Of a DNA stretch of 64,000 bases, positions 54,530 through 63,454 are shown one piece after another. Numbering within the stretch: position 1 is the first letter of the stretch; every line of letters starts with the position of its first letter. The position numbers and the translations under genes were made by a program. Origin of the DNA: Enhygromyxa salina (GTDB taxonomy: Bacteria; Myxococcota_A; Polyangia; Nannocystales; Nannocystaceae); assembly GCF_002994635.1 (NCBI RefSeq), contig NZ_PVNL01000077.1, positions 1 through 64,000 on the forward strand. The letters are read 5' to 3'. The notes beneath the pieces are model-generated. The model was not told the DNA's origin, ran no database searches, and saw only the letters and a program-made list of their open reading frames with translations.

Positions 54530-56458
54530 TCAGGGGCCGACGTCGCCGCAGCTGTTGTTCTCGAACACGACACCGCTGAGCGACGGGTTGGAGAAGCTGT
54601 CGGCCCAGATCCCCCAGCAGTCGCTGTCGACGATCCGGGTGTTGATGAAGGTCGGCGAGGCGTCGTACAGGGTCACGTTGGCGTCCGAGTTGAATCCGCC
54701 GCCCGAGCGGATCTCCACGTGTTCAAACCGGGTCTGGCCGTCGATCGCGTCGTCCTGGATGCGGATGCCCGCCCACGCGCCAGGATCGAGCGCGTCCGCG
54801 CCCGTGAACACGATCGGCTGCTCGGCGGTGCCGATCGCGAGTAACCCCGAGGCGCCGCCATGTTGACTCAAGCGCAGAAAATTATCCGCCGCGAACGCGA
54901 ACGTGACCCCAGGCTCGAGGGTGAGCACGCCGGGATCGAGCGCCGTACCTTCGAGATAGATGTGGGTCTCGGCCCGGTAGGGGACGCCGAGGTTGGCCCA
55001 CGTCACGGCGTGGTCGATCTCGTGGTTGAACCCCCAGATCGCAATCACGTCGGCGTCATTGCCGGTTAGATCGACGCCGGTCTTGGGGATCGTGTGGACC
55101 TGATTCGCACGGATCTCGCCGCTGCGATCGCTGTCGTGGACCTGCAAGTCGGTGCTGTCTGGCAAGAACCGGGCGTTGTCTTCGAACAGGAACCCGGCGC
55201 TCTCGCAGCCGCGCAGCTCGACGTGGTCGACAAACACCCCCGCGTCGCTGGCATACAGGCAGCCGTCGGCGTTGAAGCCTCCGCCCCACTCGATGATCGT
55301 GTGGGTCAGGCGAAACGAGGCATCGACGGTGTTGTCGAACGCCCGCACCCCCGGCCACGCCCCCCGGTCGAGCGAGTTCATCGACGAGAGCACGACCGGC
55401 GCGGTCGGCTCGCCAAGCGTGATCAAGCCGGCCGCGCCCTCGTGATAGGCCAGGCGCAGCGGCGCGTCGTCGGCGAAGCGCACGGTCACGCCAGGGCCCA
55501 GCTCCAGCACCGCCGCGGCGTTGGCCGTGCCCTCGAGCGACAGCGGCGTGAACACGAAGTAGTCGACCCCCAGGTGCTCCCACGTGACCGACTCGTGCAC
55601 GTCGTACCAGTCGAGCCCAGTCGCGTGGATGTAGATGCCATCCGAGTCGTTCCCGGTGTAGTCGCTGTCGGTCGCGGGCAAGCTGTGAACGTGTCCAGGG
55701 TCGACGAGGACCGGCCAGCCCATGGTCGCGTGGATCTGAAGGGCGGTGCTGTCGGGACTCAGGCGCGCGCCCTCGCGCAGCGCGAGGCCCCACTCTTCGG
55801 CGTTGGTCAGGGTCACGTGATCGACCAGCGCCTCGCCGCCCTCGACATAGAGATTGGCCTCGGTGTTGAATCCACCGCCGGAGTCGATCGTGGCGTGGTG
55901 CAGCTCGATCGTGCCGGCCGCTGGAAACACGCTGATCCCCTTCCACAGCCCCGCGCCCGTCCCCGAGTCCGAGCGCAGCTCTACGGGCGCCGCCTCGCTG
56001 CCGAACACGCCAAAGTCCGCGGTCCCGCCGTCGCGTGACACGAAGATGCCGGTCTTGTCGTATGCCCGGATCTCGACCCCCGGTCCGACCTGCACGCTGC
56101 CGCCCTCCACGAACACGTCGCAGGTGATGATGTGGGGGTTGAGGTCGGCGGCCCAGACCTCGTCGCCAGTGATCTCACCGCAGTGCTCGGGGCCGTGGGT
56201 GCTGACCCAGTCTTCGGCAGTGTCGGTGGTGTCCGTCGTGTCGGTGTCGGTGTCGGTGCCAGTCGTGTCGGTGGTGTCGCTGGTCCCGGTGTCGGCGGTG
56301 TCGTCGCCAACGATCACGCAGGCCGCAGTCGGGGAGAGCAAGAGCAGTGCCGAGCAAAGCGTGACAGTTCGCTGCCCACGGTGAAGCAGTCCGGAGATGG
56401 CGCCTGCAAGCGGGCGAGGAGCCTCGCCCGAGCTGAAAATAATCGTTGGGGTGCGCAT
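54530..56458 (-). CDS. Lipoprotein with three parallel-beta-helix-like repeats
   Basis: The only usable start is ATG 56458. A ~30-residue n-region, encoded by the dispersed hairpin element, precedes the lipobox LSPTAAC (Cys47). A Thr/Asp linker follows. Three ~170-residue repeats then recur: W...LGV.Y....PL.LEG.., VLELGPGVTV, GLITLGE..APVVLSS, GAWPGVRAFD, IIEWGGGFNADG, ESAGFLFEDNARFLPDSTDLQVHDSD. They resemble right-handed beta-helix surface proteins. Unknown ligand. The alternative is initiation from a non-ATG codon after the hairpin. Confidence 0.85.
   Translation of the reverse strand: MRTPTIIFSSGEAPRPLAGAISGLLHRGQRTVTLCSALLLLSPTAACVIVGDDTADTGTSDTTDTTGTDTDTDTTDTTDTAEDWVSTHGPEHCGEITGDEVWAADLNPHIITCDVFVEGGSVQVGPGVEIRAYDKTGIFVSRDGGTADFGVFGSEAAPVELRSDSGTGAGLWKGISVFPAAGTIELHHATIDSGGGFNTEANLYVEGGEALVDHVTLTNAEEWGLALREGARLSPDSTALQIHATMGWPVLVDPGHVHSLPATDSDYTGNDSDGIYIHATGLDWYDVHESVTWEHLGVDYFVFTPLSLEGTANAAAVLELGPGVTVRFADDAPLRLAYHEGAAGLITLGEPTAPVVLSSMNSLDRGAWPGVRAFDNTVDASFRLTHTIIEWGGGFNADGCLYASDAGVFVDHVELRGCESAGFLFEDNARFLPDSTDLQVHDSDRSGEIRANQVHTIPKTGVDLTGNDADVIAIWGFNHEIDHAVTWANLGVPYRAETHIYLEGTALDPGVLTLEPGVTFAFAADNFLRLSQHGGASGLLAIGTAEQPIVFTGADALDPGAWAGIRIQDDAIDGQTRFEHVEIRSGGGFNSDANVTLYDASPTFINTRIVDSDCWGIWADSFSNPSLSGVVFENNSCGDVGP
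56365..56440 (-). repeat. Dispersed hairpin element, copy B
   Basis: Minus-strand copy of the 5341-5417 element. The stem is CGGGCGAG with CTCGCCCG around GCTC (56411-56430). Compared with copy A, stem pair 1 changed from T-A to C-G and pair 6 from C-G to G-C, so pairing is preserved. The CTTGCAGGCGCCAT and TCACCGTGGGCAGCG blocks are identical. Here it overlaps the first ~30 codons of the lipoprotein gene. Confidence 0.7.
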
Positions 56459-56553
56459 GGTGGTGCCTACGACGAGAGCCTGACCGCTCGATTGCCCCAA
56501 CGCGGCTTAATTCGGGCTTAAACGAGCTTAAGCAGACCCCAGCCGCCGATCGC

Positions 56554-57969
56554 CTAGCGAATCTCGAGCGCGAGCTCGGGCGCGAACATGTAGCCGTGGT
56601 CGTCTCGCTGCAGCACGTCGCGCAGACCGAGCTTGCGGAGGGTCGTCAGCGCGACGTAGACCCGATTGGCGCCCGCGCGCTCGACCACGTGCTCGTCGGG
56701 CCACCCCAGCGCGAGCAGCTCTCGCAGCTCCAGCGACTGACCTGGGTGAGCCAGGCGATGCTCCGCGAGCGCGCGCACCAGCCGGGTCAGCGGCCGGCGA
56801 TGTCCCATGTCGACCCGCGCGTGCCCGGTGAGACAAAACCAGCTGCCGTCGCGCGCGACCGTGAGGCCAGGACCACCACGAGCTTCGCGCGGGGGGCCGT
56901 CGCGCTCGAGCAGCGCGCGGACTTGTGGCGACAAGGGCAGGGGGCCGTCGGGCTCGGCGTCAATGCACGCGCACTCGATCACCGCCTCGAGCTCGTGGAG
57001 GTTGCCGGGGAGCTCGTGCAGCAGCAGCGCGCGGGCGAGCTTGAAGTGCAGCGCGCGTGGCTCACCCGCGTGGCGCTCGGCGAAGTGACGAGCGATCGAC
57101 GTCAGATCTTCGCGACGAGACGCGAGCGGGGGCACGTGGATCAGCCAGCGCTCGAGTCGGGTCGCCAGATCCGCCCGCACCCGGCCGTCGGCGACGGAGG
57201 CGGTGAGTGGCGTGCGGTTGCTGGCGATGATCCGCGGCCCGTCAGCGCGGTCGAGCTCGAGCAGCGGCAGCAAGCTGGCCTGCGAGCCCGGCGAGGCCTC
57301 GCCGACGCTGTCGAGGTATACGGTTGACTCGGGATCGAGGCGCTGAAGCTGCTCGGCCAGACCTTCGCTGGTCTGGGTCGCGCACGGGATCCGATGAAGT
57401 CGGCCCGTGCGACCGCTGCGCTCGTGGATGGCCTCGGCCAGCGCGGACTTTCCGGCGCCGGTCGGCCCCAGCAGCATCACTGTGATCGACCGTGTGGCGA
57501 TCTTGTCGACCGCCTCGAGCAGCTTGGCGTGGGACCAACCGCAGCCGACCAGACCCGGCAGCGCGGGCGCTCGCGGCAGCTCGAGCGGCGCGCGGTGCAG
57601 CAGCAGCAGCACCCGGCCCAGGCCGATCAGCGCGCCAGCGTCGACAGTCGCGTGCTCGACCCGTCGCGCGTCGACGAAGCTGCCGTTGTGGCTGCCGAGA
57701 TCCGTGAGCTCGACCCGCTCGCCGACGTCGGGCGTGTCGATGATCTCGAGGCGCAGGTGCCTGCGGGAGATCCGATCATCCTCGAGCACGCGGTCGCCGA
57801 GCTCGGCACAGCCGCGCCCTAGCTCGAGCGGCTCGTCGGGTCCGAGCACGCGTCGCCGACCGATCAACCCGGGGTCGCGCGCGTGGACGACGGTCAAGCA
57901 CCAGCGCAGCTCGATCGCGCCGAGCCCCAGCGTGCTGGGATCGGCGCAGGTGGTCGCGGACCCGGCCAT
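56554..57969 (-). CDS. FHA-AAA regulator with C-terminal winged helix
   Basis: ATG 57969 gives 471 residues. The FHA domain (~45-125) has SRRHL (68-72) and LGSHNGSFVD (91-100), so it should bind phospho-Thr. A bacterial-enhancer-binding-like AAA domain follows with Walker A GPTGAGKS (168-175) and VYLDSVGEAS for Walker B. The GAFTGA loop that contacts sigma-54 is missing. The C-terminal ~70 residues form a winged-helix (SLELRELLALGWPDEHVVERAGANRVYVALTTLRKLGL). It starts 5 nt after the kinase stop and is the likely target of that kinase. Confidence 0.9.
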   Translation of the reverse strand: MAGSATTCADPSTLGLGAIELRWCLTVVHARDPGLIGRRRVLGPDEPLELGRGCAELGDRVLEDDRISRRHLRLEIIDTPDVGERVELTDLGSHNGSFVDARRVEHATVDAGALIGLGRVLLLLHRAPLELPRAPALPGLVGCGWSHAKLLEAVDKIATRSITVMLLGPTGAGKSALAEAIHERSGRTGRLHRIPCATQTSEGLAEQLQRLDPESTVYLDSVGEASPGSQASLLPLLELDRADGPRIIASNRTPLTASVADGRVRADLATRLERWLIHVPPLASRREDLTSIARHFAERHAGEPRALHFKLARALLLHELPGNLHELEAVIECACIDAEPDGPLPLSPQVRALLERDGPPREARGGPGLTVARDGSWFCLTGHARVDMGHRRPLTRLVRALAEHRLAHPGQSLELRELLALGWPDEHVVERAGANRVYVALTTLRKLGLRDVLQRDDHGYMFAPELALEIR

Positions 57970-57974
57970 CGACG

Positions 57975-60665
57975 TCAGTGTGCGCTGAGCTGCGCGTCCC
58001 TCCAAGCCTGCGCGCGCGCGGTTTCGTGGGTGTAGATTGGACCGGCGGCGCGCAACACCTCGAGCGCATGGTCGACTTGCTCGCGGCCCGCGGCTCGGTG
58101 ACCCAGCTGCCAGCGGGCCTTGCCCAGCGCGAGCTCGGTCAGCGCCCGGTCGACGGGCTGGGCCGCTGGGTCGGCTTGGTCAGCCAGCGCCAGCGCCCGC
58201 TCGAGCAGCGCGATCCCTTCGCTGTGTCGGCCGAGCTCGACGAGCGCGCTCCCGCTGCCGGTCAGCGGGTGGATCAAGGAAGGGTGCTGATCGCCGAGGG
58301 TGTGCTCGAGCATGGTCAGCGCGTCGCCGAACTCGTCGCTGGCCTGGGCGAACTCGCCGCGGTGGGCGTGGGCGTTGCCCAGGTTGTTGAGCACGTACGC
58401 GATCTGTGGGTGCCCGGGCGCCAGGGTCCGCTCGCGGATCGTGAGCGCGCGCTCGAGCATCACCGCCGCCTCGTCGACCCGGTCGAGCGCGATATAGAGA
58501 GTGCCGAGGTTGCTGAGCGTGGCGGCGACCTGCGGGTGCTCGAGGCCGAGCGTCCCCTCGTAGACATCCAGGGCGGCCTCGAAGTCGTCGGCGGCCTGAT
58601 CGATCGCGCCCAGGCGGATCGCGGTCGCGCCCAAGTTGTTGAGCGCCGCGGCGACGCTCGGGTGGCGATCACCGTAGCTCTCGCTCACGATCGCGAGCAC
58701 CCGCTCGAACTCGCCGCGTGCGAGGTCGAGCTGGTCGCGCTCACCGTAAGCGGCGCCAAGGCTCAGGCGCGCCGCCGAGACCCGTGGATGCAGCGGCCCG
58801 AGCTCCCGCTCGTAGAGCTGCACCGCGCGGCTGAGATCCGCTATCGCCCGATCGCCCTCGCCGCGGCGCATCGCTAGGGTCCCGAAGCTGGTCAGCAGGT
58901 CGGCCTGGATCTCGCCGCTCGCCCCGATCGCGTCCGCGATCGCCTGGGCGTTGCGTGCCCAGACCAGCCCGTCGTCGGTGCGCGCGAGCCGAACCCCGAC
59001 CACAAACGCCAACAGCTTGGCAGCGTGAAGTCGGACCATCGCGTGGTGCGAGACCTCGGCCTCGAGGTACGCGTCGATCAGCGTGCGCTCGGCATCGGCG
59101 TAGCGAGCCAGCGACTCGAGCAAGAACCCGACTCGCAGCTGCGCCTCGGCGATCAGCGGGCGATAGCCAAGCGCGTCGGCGTCGGCGAGCGCAGCGGTGC
59201 CCAGGTCGAGACCGGACTCGAAGTGGCCCGCTCGCTGCTCCGCCGAGGCCCGAGCCAGGCGCGCGCGGAGGGCCTCGACCTGCTGCGCCAGCGCGGCGTC
59301 GCTGGGGGGCGCCAGCTCCATGCGCAGCGCGACCAAGTCACCGCACTCCGCCACGTCCGGGAGCCCGAGCGCGGCTCGAACCGAGGCCTCGACGACGTCA
59401 TCATCGGCGTTGGCGAGGACGTCGACCAGCGCCGCGAGCTCGACCCGGCGATGCGCGAGGCAAGCCATGCGACGATCCAGCAGCTCGTCGGACTGCTCGC
59501 CGCGCTGATGGGCCATGCACGCGTCGCGGTGCATCGCCGTCCAGCTGCGCGCGTAGGCGTCGAGGTGGGCTTGGATCCGCGGCCATGCTTGCTCGGCGTA
59601 GCTGGACTCACGATTGAGGAGCGCGTCACGAACCTGGCTCGCGCGCGGCAGATCCCAGACGCCGACCAGCGCTTCGTCGGCGTCGCCACACGGTGGCTCG
59701 GGATCTGCCGCGGGGGTGATCAGGCGCAGCGCCGCGACGCTGGCCAGGCCAAGGCTGGACACGAGCGCGAGCAGCCCCCAGCGACGACGGCGGCGGCGGC
59801 TTGGATCGTCGCTCAGCGCGGCCAGCAGCGCGCCGAGGTCGGGCCAGCGGGCTTCGGGATCCTCGGATAGCCCGCGGGCGACCACCGCCTGCAACCAACT
59901 GGGAACCTCGCCGCCCGGCTCGACAATTGCTGGCCCCTGCGGGACCTGTGTCGCGAACGGGCGACGGCCGTGGAGCGCCTCGAACAACGCCGCGCACAGG
60001 GCAAACTGATCCGAGCGCGCGTCGGCGGCGTGGCCACTGAACAGCTCGGGCGCCATGTAACCGGGGGTCCCGACGATCCGTGGCGTGCCCTCGCTGCCCT
60101 CGTCGTCGACCTGCGCGAGCCCAAAATCGAGCACGCGGACGCGCCCGTCTTCACCCAAGATCGCGTTGTCGGGCTTGAAGTCCCGGTGGATCAGACCGGC
60201 GAGGTGAGCCGCGCGCAGGCCTTCACCGCACTGCAGATAGACCGCGATGATCTCGGTCCACGTCCGTGGCTCGGTCTGCCACGCGCGCAGGGGCTGACCG
60301 ATCACGTACTCCATCGCGAGGTACACACGATCGTCGTGCTCGCCCACGTCATGGATCTGCACGACGTTGGGGTGGTTGAGCCGCGCGAGCGCCCGCGCTT
60401 CGGCCTGGATCCGCCGCCGCTGGCGGGGGTCGTCCGCGGCGTGCTCGTGGACGAGCTTGATCGCAACCCGGCGGTCGAGCTCGGTGTCGTAGGCGGCGTG
60501 CACGATCCCCATCCCGCCGCGACCGAGCTCGTCGAGGATCACGAAGCGTGCGATCCGGGTCGACGGGCCGATCAGCGTGTGCTGCCGAACCAGCCCCGCG
60601 GGGGCGTCGGTGGCCCCCATGGCCCCCATGGCCCCCATGTCCCGCGCGTCCCTCGAGCGGCGCAC
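57975..60665 (-). CDS. Ser/Thr kinase, one TM, TPR receptor
   Basis: The GTG at 60665 gives 896 residues. The kinase has G-loop GRGGMG (48-53), K70, HRDFKPDN (160-167), DFG (180-182) and GYMAPE. An RRRRRRW-flanked TM helix (~308-330) separates it from a ~560-residue region ending in TPRs with the LGPLHPRV/LEHPQVAATLSNLG signature. The start is ambiguous: three in-frame ATGs lie in a 9-bp tandem repeat (60620, 60629, 60638), and the frame is open up to a CTG at 60734. It is cotranscribed with the FHA regulator. Confidence 0.93.
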   Translation of the reverse strand: MRRSRDARDMGAMGAMGATDAPAGLVRQHTLIGPSTRIARFVILDELGRGGMGIVHAAYDTELDRRVAIKLVHEHAADDPRQRRRIQAEARALARLNHPNVVQIHDVGEHDDRVYLAMEYVIGQPLRAWQTEPRTWTEIIAVYLQCGEGLRAAHLAGLIHRDFKPDNAILGEDGRVRVLDFGLAQVDDEGSEGTPRIVGTPGYMAPELFSGHAADARSDQFALCAALFEALHGRRPFATQVPQGPAIVEPGGEVPSWLQAVVARGLSEDPEARWPDLGALLAALSDDPSRRRRRRWGLLALVSSLGLASVAALRLITPAADPEPPCGDADEALVGVWDLPRASQVRDALLNRESSYAEQAWPRIQAHLDAYARSWTAMHRDACMAHQRGEQSDELLDRRMACLAHRRVELAALVDVLANADDDVVEASVRAALGLPDVAECGDLVALRMELAPPSDAALAQQVEALRARLARASAEQRAGHFESGLDLGTAALADADALGYRPLIAEAQLRVGFLLESLARYADAERTLIDAYLEAEVSHHAMVRLHAAKLLAFVVGVRLARTDDGLVWARNAQAIADAIGASGEIQADLLTSFGTLAMRRGEGDRAIADLSRAVQLYERELGPLHPRVSAARLSLGAAYGERDQLDLARGEFERVLAIVSESYGDRHPSVAAALNNLGATAIRLGAIDQAADDFEAALDVYEGTLGLEHPQVAATLSNLGTLYIALDRVDEAAVMLERALTIRERTLAPGHPQIAYVLNNLGNAHAHRGEFAQASDEFGDALTMLEHTLGDQHPSLIHPLTGSGSALVELGRHSEGIALLERALALADQADPAAQPVDRALTELALGKARWQLGHRAAGREQVDHALEVLRAAGPIYTHETARAQAWRDAQLSAH
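60612..60638 (-). repeat. Three tandem 9-bp ATGGGGGCC-type units at the kinase start
   Basis: On the minus strand ATGGGGGCC is repeated three times, encoding MGAMGAMGA. Each unit supplies an in-frame ATG, so slippage would alter the N-terminus by whole triplets without breaking the frame. Confidence 0.8.
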
Positions 60666-60742
60666 GGCGCTGCGCCGGGGCGGCTCGGTGTCGTCGAGCG
60701 ACGCGCTCGCGGTCTTCGTTGGATCAGCGGTCAGAACGAAGG

Positions 60743-60748
60743 ATCATA
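60743..60748 (-). promoter_or_regulatory. -10 box (TATGAT) for kinase operon
   Basis: TATGAT on the minus strand would start transcription near 60736. That leaves a ~70-nt leader before the GTG at 60665, or none if the CTG at 60734 were used. Confidence 0.4.
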
Positions 60749-60808
60749 GCAAGCAACGGCTCGCACCGGCCGTGGCGCTGTCGCTGGTTCGCGGTGAGCG
60801 TGTGAGGG

Positions 60809-60814
60809 TAAGGT
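60809..60814 (+). promoter_or_regulatory. -10 box (TAAGGT), leaderless-type
   Basis: TAAGGT ends 6 nt before the ATG at 60821. Confidence 0.4.
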
Positions 60815-60820
60815 CCGGCC

Positions 60821-62638
60821 ATGCGTCGCCGCCCGATCCTCTCGTTGCTCGCCCTCTCGGCCTCGCTCGTGTCGTTCACGGCCTGCGCCGAGCCGACCCC
60901 GGCGCCTGTCGATCCCTCGCAGGCAGACCGTGAGCTCCCCCCCGCCAAACCCTCGGCGCCCGAGCTCTCGGCCGAGCACATCCACGCGGCCGTCGGCTTC
61001 CTGGCCGACGACGCCCAGCAAGGCCGCGCGCCCGGGACCGAGGCCGACGCCCGCGTGCAAGCGTGGATCATCGAGCGCATGCAAGCAGCCGGGCTCGAGC
61101 CTGGCGGCGACGACGGCTTCGTCCAGCGCTTCGAGGTTGGCGACGGCGCCCGCCTGCGGGATGGCCAGCTCAGTCGGTTTGGCGCCACCCGGGGCCGGGT
61201 CCCAGACATCACCCACGAGATCGTTCCGTTCGGCCACGACACGGGCGAGACCGCGGTGATCGGCCGCCTGGTATTCGTCGGCCACGGCGTCCCCGGCGAA
61301 GCTGACGACCCCGGCGACTTCGCGGGCCTCGAGCTCGAGGGCGCGATCGCTGTGGCGCTGCTCGGCGCCGCTGATCCCCACGCGCCGCCGGCCAAGACCC
61401 GTCCCCAGAGCAAGCTGATCGCCGCCCGTGATCGCGGCGCGGTGGGCATGGTCCTGTGGGATCCCAACAGCGACGCGCCCTGGGCCAACCACGGTCAATT
61501 CAGCGAGCTCGAGATCCCCGCGGTGTTCGTTGGCAAGGCCGGCACCGAGGCCCTGCGTGACGCCATGCGGGTCGGCAAGCAAGCTGCGCCCAAGCTCGGT
61601 GCGAGCAGTCGGGCCGCGGTCGAGCTGCACACCCCGATCGAGCCGGTCGTGCTGAGCACGGCCAACCTGCTCGGCGTCCTGCCCGGCAGCGCTCCGGCCG
61701 AGACGCGCAAGCGGGTGATCATTGGCGCGCACATGGATCACCTCGGGCTCGGGACCTCGAGCTCGCTCGCGCCCGGTGAGCACGCGATCCACAACGGCGC
61801 CGACGACAACGCCTCGGGCGTCGCGGTCGTGCTCGAGCTCGCGGCCGCGCTGGCCCAGCTCACCCCCGAGCAGCGCCCCCACGATCTCGTGTTCGTGACC
61901 TTCGGCGCCGAAGAGATGGGCCTGCTCGGCAGCAAGCACATGGTCGAGGCGCTGCCCAAGTCCGAGCGTGCGCGGGTGTTGGCGATGCTCAACTTCGACA
62001 TGGTCGGCCGCCTGCGCGACCAGGAGGCGCTCGCGCTCAACGGCACGGGCACCGCGAAGGAGTGGCCCGAGCTGCTCGAGCTCGCCAACCCGACCGGCGA
62101 CACCCATCTGAAGCTCGCCGGCACCAGCGACGGCTGGGGGCCCTCGGATCACGCCTCGTTCTACGGTGAGGGCGTCCCGGTGCTGCACTTCTTCACGGGT
62201 GCCCACGATGACTATCACAAGCCCAGCGACGATCTGGACAAGCTCGACAGCGCGGGCGCGGCCGCGGTCGGCGAGCTGGCCGGGCGCATCGTGTTGGCGC
62301 TGCTCGACCGCCGTGAGTCGCTGACCTATGTGAAGGTCGAGCGGGCGAGCATGGGCCGGACCGTGTTTCGCGTGTCGCTGGGGACGATGCCCGACTATGG
62401 GCGCGAGGTCGACGGCATGGCGCTCTCGGGCGTCAGCGAGGGCGGGCCCGCGGCCGCGGCGGGGCTGCAAAAGGGCGACGTGATCACCCGCATTGGCGCG
62501 CGGGCGGTTCACAACATTGATGACTATATGGCCTGCTTTGGCGAGCTCGAGCCTGGAGTCGCCGTCGAGATCGAGTGGACCCGCGACGGCGCCACCCAGA
62601 CCGGCCAGCTGACCCCGGCCGCGCCCCGATCGAAATAG
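60821..62638 (+). CDS. M28-family metallopeptidase lipoprotein with PA and PDZ domains
   Basis: The signal peptide ends VSFTAC (lipobox Cys22); 605 residues. A PA-type insert (~150-260, VIGRLVFVGHGVPGEADDPGDFAG) precedes the M28 core. Metal ligands are visible as AHMDHLG, HNGADDNASG, FGAEEMGLLG, NFDMVGRL and a final His in FFTGAHDDYHKPSDD. A C-terminal PDZ domain (~500-595, GPAAAAGLQKGDVITRIGARAV) follows. The set of zinc ligands is complete. Likely an envelope aminopeptidase. Confidence 0.95.
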   Translation: MRRRPILSLLALSASLVSFTACAEPTPAPVDPSQADRELPPAKPSAPELSAEHIHAAVGFLADDAQQGRAPGTEADARVQAWIIERMQAAGLEPGGDDGFVQRFEVGDGARLRDGQLSRFGATRGRVPDITHEIVPFGHDTGETAVIGRLVFVGHGVPGEADDPGDFAGLELEGAIAVALLGAADPHAPPAKTRPQSKLIAARDRGAVGMVLWDPNSDAPWANHGQFSELEIPAVFVGKAGTEALRDAMRVGKQAAPKLGASSRAAVELHTPIEPVVLSTANLLGVLPGSAPAETRKRVIIGAHMDHLGLGTSSSLAPGEHAIHNGADDNASGVAVVLELAAALAQLTPEQRPHDLVFVTFGAEEMGLLGSKHMVEALPKSERARVLAMLNFDMVGRLRDQEALALNGTGTAKEWPELLELANPTGDTHLKLAGTSDGWGPSDHASFYGEGVPVLHFFTGAHDDYHKPSDDLDKLDSAGAAAVGELAGRIVLALLDRRESLTYVKVERASMGRTVFRVSLGTMPDYGREVDGMALSGVSEGGPAAAAGLQKGDVITRIGARAVHNIDDYMACFGELEPGVAVEIEWTRDGATQTGQLTPAAPRSK

Positions 62639-62791
62639 GCTGTAGTGATCGGAGGGTGCTGCGCGCGTTGTTTTTTACCTCGCCTGAATACCCGCTTCAC
62701 TGATGCAGAGCGGCGTTTAGTTTCTACCGACGGGAGCGGAGGCTGGCCATGATCGGCAAGTGCACGCAGTCTGGCCGTAGGAGAAGAACCC

Positions 62792-63454
62792 ATGCAAAGC
62801 TCGCAAAGCGCAAACCGCAAGTTGCTGGTCACCGCCACCTGTGTCTCCGCGTTGCTCGCGGTCTCGGTGGGCCTTGCTGGTCCGGCAACGGCGCATTCGG
62901 GCGACGATCTGAGCGGCGCCAACTTGTCGCTCCACGAGTACGCTGCCCAGCGGATTCTCGCGCTCTCCGCCTCGAATCTCTTTTACACGCTTCCGGGCCG
63001 CGGCGGTGGCGGCGGTGGTCCTGGCACCCTCGCGTGCGGGGCGGGTGACGTGGCCGTGGGAATTTACGGGAGGTCAGGCATCTACATCGACCAGCTCGGG
63101 CTCACATGCGCGTATCTGATGGACAACGGCTCGCTGGGTCCCACCTACGACACAGGCACACTGGGTGGACAGGGGGGCGGCTCATTTCGGCTGATCTGTC
63201 CGTTGGGACAGGCGATCGTCGGCTTTCATGGTGGTAGCGGCACGCTCGTGGATCGGCTGGGGCTGTACTGCTCTGGCGTGGCCAACTGGCGATCCCACGG
63301 AAGTGTTGAATATGTGACGAGCGCCGCTGGTGGCGGTGGTGGCGGGAGCTTTGCCGACCTGTGCCCAAGCGACTACGTGGGTGCGCGCATCAACGTACGG
63401 ACGGGTATATACGTTGATCGGCAAGAGCTGCTCTGCGCGTATATTTATCCCTAG
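62792..63454 (+). CDS. Secreted three-repeat lectin-like protein
   Basis: A strong AGGAGAAG Shine-Dalgarno (62779-62786) precedes the ATG. The signal peptide ends GPATAHS. Three ~50-residue repeats share C...VG....SG.Y.D.L.L.C: GIYGRSGIYIDQLGLTC, GFHGGSGTLVDRLGLYC and NVRTGIYVDRQELLC, separated by Gly-rich linkers. The GRSG/D pattern with Gly turns resembles jacalin-type beta-prism lectins. Unusually, it has a normal leader. Its TAG overlaps the opposite-strand stop at CTAG (63451-63454). Confidence 0.85.
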   Translation: MQSSQSANRKLLVTATCVSALLAVSVGLAGPATAHSGDDLSGANLSLHEYAAQRILALSASNLFYTLPGRGGGGGGPGTLACGAGDVAVGIYGRSGIYIDQLGLTCAYLMDNGSLGPTYDTGTLGGQGGGSFRLICPLGQAIVGFHGGSGTLVDRLGLYCSGVANWRSHGSVEYVTSAAGGGGGGSFADLCPSDYVGARINVRTGIYVDRQELLCAYIYP

